From the NCBI GenBank assembly GCA_016839405.1, contig JAEOUJ010000120.1, forward strand, positions 1 to 10,152: a stretch of DNA of 10,152 bases, given 5' to 3'. Source of the DNA: Candidatus Gerdarchaeota archaeon. Its GTDB lineage: Archaea > Asgardarchaeota > Heimdallarchaeia > JABLTI01. The notes beneath the pieces are model-generated. The model worked only from the letters and a program-made list of their open reading frames with translations. It was not told the origin of the DNA and made no database searches. Positions 7,418 through 10,152 of this stretch are shown piece by piece. A program made the position numbers and the translations under genes. How positions within the stretch are numbered: position 1 is the first letter of the stretch; each line of letters opens with the position of its first letter.

Positions 7418-8696
7418 ATTGAGCACAAGAATCACAATACCATCTTTGATAATCATCAATAAAACGCAATCTTTGACTACAGAAAGGACATGTTGGTGGT
7501 TCTTTTTGTCCAGCAGAAGGTGTTGCTATTTGTGAAGTCGGTAAGAAGCTTGGTGGCTGTGGTGGGGCGGATGTAACTGTTGGTTGAGTTCCACCGACTG
7601 GTGGACCAGATGATGGTGTACTTAAATCTGGTGGAGCTGCTGAAGGTGGTCCTGTTGGGAATTTTCCTTTCTTTCTTTTTGCTTCTAATCCTCCACCTGA
7701 ACTTACTTTGACTCTTTTTGAATATATAGAACTTGAAGCAAAAAAGTATGTCAAAATTCCAAACATAAAAGCCAAACAATATACTAGTAAACCAATAACT
7801 AATAGCCAACACATTGTTGTGTTTGTTCCTGCTGCAAAAAAGATATCTGATATTGCAAACAATTCATAAATTGGTGTACTCCAAGCAAATAATCCTGAAG
7901 TAAATGGTGCATAACTTGGAAATAATCCAATAAATAACATTACAAATAATAGAGATAAATTACTTGATATCTTCATTACTCCAAAATTACTTAACAATAC
8001 AAAAATGGCTGTTATAGCAATAAAAACTACTAATACCATAAAAGCTAATGCTGTTAAGTCTAGTTGAGATCCATCCAAACTCATCAATAATGAATCATCA
8101 GAAATTGGAGAAGTAGACAATGGTAATGCTAAACCAAGTATAATGCCTACACCAGCTACAATAACAAGAATACTTACTATGGTTCCTAAGAATTTGATTA
8201 TAGGATTAGTTGATGATCCACCGCTTAGATTTAATCCACCAGTTGATGATAAACGATTTTTCCAAAGATAAATCCATGCAACTATCATGAATGCTATTAC
8301 TAATAAACCAACTCCAATAAAAGCGATATAGAAACTATAATCAGCACCGCTTAACAACATATCATTTCCTTCTGTTAGTAAATAAAACAAAGGTGTTGTA
8401 TATTGTGAAAATAAGCAAGTTGGTGTAAAAATAAACAATAGTAATGCAAAAAGAGTTGGTCGTTCATCATTAGCAGTAAATCCTTGTTTAGTAATCAAGC
8501 TTAGAAAAGTAATGAGGCAAATAATGAATATTCCAGCAATTAAAGCAATAATAGCCAAACCAAAAATATCTGTAGAGACACCAATTAGATCAAATCCTAA
8601 AAACATTCCAACAATGAGTGCAGCTGCACCTAACATTCCAATTAAAGAACCAATTAGCAAAAAATTATGATAATCATTTCTAGAAGACAAATTCAT
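7410..8696 (-). CDS. Eight-TM membrane protein with Pro-rich linker and C-terminal zinc ribbon
   Basis: I do not recognise a named family. The 428-residue protein has about eight hydrophobic segments (near 13-35, 43-68, 80-106, 120-145, 165-192, 215-237, 246-270 and 295-321), a basic stretch KRVK...KRKKGK (327-345) that suggests the tail is cytoplasmic, a Pro/Ser/Thr-rich linker (346-400), and a zinc ribbon CPFC (403-406) to CDSC (421-424) with the intervening RFIDDYQRWY. This ribbon at the end of a multi-TM protein is a recurring architecture in archaea, notably Asgards and Thermoplasmata; its partners are generally unknown. The membrane part looks like two four-TM halves, roughly 13-147 and 165-321. 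The start is fixed by AAGGAG just before the ATG, though only 2 nt away. It is divergent from the gene at 8969 and convergent with the nitroreductase. Function: uncharacterised; sensing or scaffolding through the ribbon is speculation. Confidence 0.75.
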   Translation of the reverse strand: MNLSSRNDYHNFLLIGSLIGMLGAAALIVGMFLGFDLIGVSTDIFGLAIIALIAGIFIICLITFLSLITKQGFTANDERPTLFALLLFIFTPTCLFSQYTTPLFYLLTEGNDMLLSGADYSFYIAFIGVGLLVIAFMIVAWIYLWKNRLSSTGGLNLSGGSSTNPIIKFLGTIVSILVIVAGVGIILGLALPLSTSPISDDSLLMSLDGSQLDLTALAFMVLVVFIAITAIFVLLSNFGVMKISSNLSLLFVMLFIGLFPSYAPFTSGLFAWSTPIYELFAISDIFFAAGTNTTMCWLLVIGLLVYCLAFMFGILTYFFASSSIYSKRVKVSSGGGLEAKRKKGKFPTGPPSAAPPDLSTPSSGPPVGGTQPTVTSAPPQPPSFLPTSQIATPSAGQKEPPTCPFCSQRLRFIDDYQRWYCDSCAQYV

Positions 8697-8698
8697 TT

Positions 8699-8704
8699 CT
8701 CCTT
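8699..8704 (-). promoter_or_regulatory. Shine-Dalgarno site with very short spacing
   Basis: The minus strand reads AAGGAG and then AA before the ATG at 8696. The match to the 16S tail is good, but 2 nt is less than the usual 5-9 nt spacing. A TTG at codon 3 would have an 8-nt spacing and is a possible alternative start. Confidence 0.45.
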
Positions 8705-8705
8705 A

Positions 8706-8723
8706 AATTTCAACTTTGAAATT
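8706..8723. repeat. 18-bp inverted repeat upstream of the zinc-ribbon gene
   Basis: AATTTCAA (8706-8713) and TTGAAATT (8716-8723) are perfect 8-bp arms with a 2-nt spacer, lying 10-27 nt upstream of the ATG at 8696. The position fits an operator or a leader hairpin for that gene. Confidence 0.5.
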
Positions 8724-8741
8724 CCTTATTTTATCTCGTTG

Positions 8742-8764
8742 CTATTATCTTAAATTGATAATAG
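8742..8764. repeat. 23-bp inverted repeat in divergent intergenic region
   Basis: CTATTATC (8742-8749) and GATAATAG (8757-8764) are perfect 8-bp arms around a 7-nt spacer, 46-68 nt upstream of the zinc-ribbon gene's ATG. This is a plausible regulator-binding site near that gene's core promoter. Confidence 0.45.
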
Positions 8765-8802
8765 TTGATATAATAATTCAGTCGATTATGTTTGATATAT
8801 AA

Positions 8803-8855
8803 CTGAAAAGTTTCTTTCAGATTTAACTCTTTTGAAAGCTGAAATTTAATTGAAA
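8803..8855. promoter_or_regulatory. Cluster of YTGAAA hexamers in both orientations
   Basis: Five copies lie within 53 bp: CTGAAA at 8803, TTTCAG at 8815, TTGAAA at 8832, CTGAAA at 8839 and TTGAAA at 8850. The first two form a 6-bp inverted repeat with a 6-nt spacer. Two further copies are the arms of the 8706-8723 repeat. This may be a regulator-binding array between divergent promoters; the regulator is unknown. Confidence 0.35.
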
Positions 8856-8880
8856 AATAAATGATTATTATTTTTACAAA

Positions 8881-8891
8881 TTTGTATATAG
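8881..8891 (+). promoter_or_regulatory. Candidate TATA box of the gene at 8969
   Basis: TTTGTATATAG would predict a transcript start near 8912 and a leader of about 55 nt. The alternative is the AT box inside the inverted repeat 8921-8941, which would give an almost leaderless mRNA. That alternative fits the absence of any Shine-Dalgarno sequence before 8969. Confidence 0.3.
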
Positions 8892-8920
8892 TTTTTAGAG
8901 ATACATTTTAGAAGAAGTGT

Positions 8921-8941
8921 TTTATTAAAGCATTTAATAAA
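8921..8941. repeat. 21-bp inverted repeat just upstream of the gene at 8969
   Basis: TTTATTAAA (8921-8929) and TTTAATAAA (8933-8941) are perfect 9-bp arms around GCA, 28-48 nt before the ATG at 8969. The right arm resembles a TATA element, so a protein bound here could block the promoter. The arms are pure A/T, which weakens the case. Confidence 0.45.
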
Positions 8942-8968
8942 TCAAAAACTAATGTAATGTGATAGTCT

Positions 8969-9733
8969 ATGCCTGAGTCTAATTCATCCTCAAAGAAACA
9001 AAAGACAAAGGTATTCAAAGGAATGGTTATTGGCATATTTGAGGATAATGGTCCCATAGCTCGATATCACAATATTAGAATTTCAAAAGAAATAAGAAAC
9101 AAGATGGTTGTTCATGGAATGTCTGCCGTGCATGGAGGAGAAGACATGCTTTTTGGTTTATTTGGACCTCTTCCAATGTTTGAGCAAGAAAATTTGAGAT
9201 ATGTTATTTATTCATTTAAAGTTAAGGCAACAAATACAAAAGACATACGAATAGCTGAGCATGGTAGAGTTTGTTCTGTTTTTTTAATTTTAAGTGAAAA
9301 ACAAGAAATTTCTGTTTTAAATCATCATTTAACAATAGAAAAAATTTTAACTGATTTCATAACTAAAAATTGGAAAAAAGAATTGGATATATCAAAAGAT
9401 TCTATGTTAGTTTTATTTGATAAAATCAATGAGATTGTTAAAATAAAAGAGCTTCGTGCTTTTAGTTATGGTGAAGCAGGATTAATTGAATATGCAGACC
9501 CCCAAATGATTTTGAATGAAGGTATTCTCGCAATCATAGACACTAAAAAAACAAAAGCTTTTATGTACTTGCCACAAGAAAAATTCAATTCGAAAATGAG
9601 AATAACAGCAGTTGAAAAAATAGAGGATATCAATTTAAGAGAATATAGCTCACAACTTAAAATACAAAAATATCGGGATTATTTGAAATTTAAAAAGCTT
9701 TTAGAAAAGTATTCAATTAAATTGGTAAAATAA
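8969..9733 (+). CDS. Uncharacterised soluble protein, possible longin-like N-terminal half
   Basis: I do not recognise a named family. The 254-residue protein has no TM segment or signal peptide, so it is probably cytosolic. After a polar, lysine-rich tail (1-14), the order of predicted elements is strand 15-24 (VFKGMVIGIF), strand 28-36 (GPIARYHNI), helix 39-55, two strands 66-88 (GPLPMFEQENLRYVIYSFKVK), strand 99-108 (GRVCSVFLIL) and helix 120-135. This strand-strand-helix-strand-strand-strand-helix order is that of longin and related roadblock-type domains, which are abundant in Asgard archaea as partners of small GTPases. The domain call rests on predicted topology only. The C-terminal half (about 140-254) is a second alpha/beta region ending in a basic helical tail (229-254), function unknown. 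There is no Shine-Dalgarno site before the ATG. It is divergent from the zinc-ribbon gene and ends 13 nt from the convergent gene. Confidence 0.7.
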   Translation: MPESNSSSKKQKTKVFKGMVIGIFEDNGPIARYHNIRISKEIRNKMVVHGMSAVHGGEDMLFGLFGPLPMFEQENLRYVIYSFKVKATNTKDIRIAEHGRVCSVFLILSEKQEISVLNHHLTIEKILTDFITKNWKKELDISKDSMLVLFDKINEIVKIKELRAFSYGEAGLIEYADPQMILNEGILAIIDTKKTKAFMYLPQEKFNSKMRITAVEKIEDINLREYSSQLKIQKYRDYLKFKKLLEKYSIKLVK

Positions 9734-9746
9734 AATCTTATTTTTA

Positions 9747-10052
9747 TTATTCTAATCTACTACGTAGTTTTTTAAGTTCGGTATGTTCCATAGGAGGAGT
9801 GATCCTTCTTTGAATTATTAATCCAGCTGTTACAAAAATTAAACCGCCTAAAGCAATATATGTATGAGGGATTTTGAAAATGATGTTCCAAGATAAATCA
9901 AATTGAGGCATGAAGATTAAAATAGTTGGTATTATTAGCATTGCTGCTCCTATAGCAGTTAAAGCAAATGCAAAATAAAGTAATGCTTTATTCCTTTGAG
10001 GTTGTTGTGGTTTTTCATTACTTATATTTGATTTTTTGGACATAATTATCAT
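9747..10052 (-). CDS. Small two-TM membrane protein of unknown function
   Basis: The 101-residue protein has a polar, Pro/Gln/Lys-rich N-terminal tail (1-22), a TM helix near 23-48, a short loop with aromatic residues (FDLSWNIIFKIPH, 51-63), a second TM helix near 63-81, and a charged tail starting QRRITPP and ending LKKLRSRLE. Flanking charges place both tails on the same, probably cytoplasmic, side. I recognise no family. The ATG at 10052 is the longest start; the ATG at 10043 (MSKKSNIS) is equally plausible, and neither has a Shine-Dalgarno site. It converges with the gene ending at 9733, 13 nt away, where T5 at 9741-9745 and A-rich DNA may terminate both transcripts. Length and composition make it a convincing but minor gene. 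Confidence 0.6.
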   Translation of the reverse strand: MIIMSKKSNISNEKPQQPQRNKALLYFAFALTAIGAAMLIIPTILIFMPQFDLSWNIIFKIPHTYIALGGLIFVTAGLIIQRRITPPMEHTELKKLRSRLE

Positions 10053-10152
10053 CTATATTAAATAGTTCTTGTTGAATTAATTCTATTAGTTTAAAATTTT
10101 AGAAGAAATAATTAATTATTAACTTATTCATTACCATCTTAAAAGTTATAAA
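10053..10152. other. AT-rich upstream region at the right edge
   Basis: No gene is visible in the last 100 bp. It contains three perfect A/T-rich palindromes: GAATTAATTC (10074-10083), TAAAATTTTA (10092-10101) and AATAATTAATTATT (10107-10120). It should carry the promoter of the two-TM gene; I cannot choose a specific TATA box. The longest minus-strand reading frame starting here is only about a dozen codons. Confidence 0.4.

Noticed and set aside
7477..7812. Minus-strand open frame in another frame of the zinc-ribbon gene
   Set aside because: It overlaps the Pro-rich linker and zinc ribbon of the real gene on the same strand and gives a Trp/Phe/Lys-rich nonsense product.
10074..10120. Three A/T palindromes near the right edge as an operator array or origin
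   Set aside because: All are made of A/T or nearly so, of different sequence and without regular spacing, so composition alone can explain them.

Overview
This is a very AT-rich window with single-domain prokaryotic genes, short intergenic gaps, TATA-like AT boxes and poly-T stretches after genes. The gene content points to an archaeon: a TldD-type peptidase, very large FtsX-fold permeases, and a multi-TM protein ending in a Pro-rich linker plus a CPxC/CxxC zinc ribbon. I think an Asgard (Promethearchaeota) lineage is most likely, because TM-plus-zinc-ribbon proteins and longin-like small proteins are common there. That placement is inference; no rRNA or other phylogenetic marker lies in the window.

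Layout. Positions 1-711 (minus) hold the N-terminal 237 codons of a TldD-family metallopeptidase, cut off by the window edge just before its expected metal-binding motif. Divergent from it, 916-3726 and 3894-6722 (plus) encode two tandem paralogous permeases of 936 and 942 residues. Each has ten predicted TM helices, two FtsX domains and two large extracytoplasmic domains. No ABC ATPase is present. A nitroreductase-family flavoprotein follows at 6815-7375 (plus). Convergent to it, 7410-8696 (minus) encodes an eight-TM protein with a zinc-ribbon tail. A 272-bp divergent intergenic region (8697-8968) rich in inverted repeats separates this from a soluble protein with a possible longin-like N-terminal half (8969-9733, plus). 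A two-TM small protein (9747-10052, minus) converges on it. No tRNA, rRNA, CRISPR array, insertion sequence or integration site was seen.

How the genes may relate. The strongest functional unit is the permease pair. The two proteins share their whole architecture, an almost identical cytoplasmic coupling loop and the same C-terminal tail, while the ectodomains differ more. This suggests a shared energising partner with diverged external specificity. By architecture each resembles 10-TM type VII (MacB/YbbP/BceB-like) permeases, which act in substrate extrusion, lipid or envelope handling or mechanotransmission; the substrate cannot be read from the sequence. The other genes look like individually transcribed housekeeping or accessory genes. 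The most unusual non-coding signal is the 8697-8968 region, with four inverted repeats and seven copies of a YTGAAA hexamer in either orientation.
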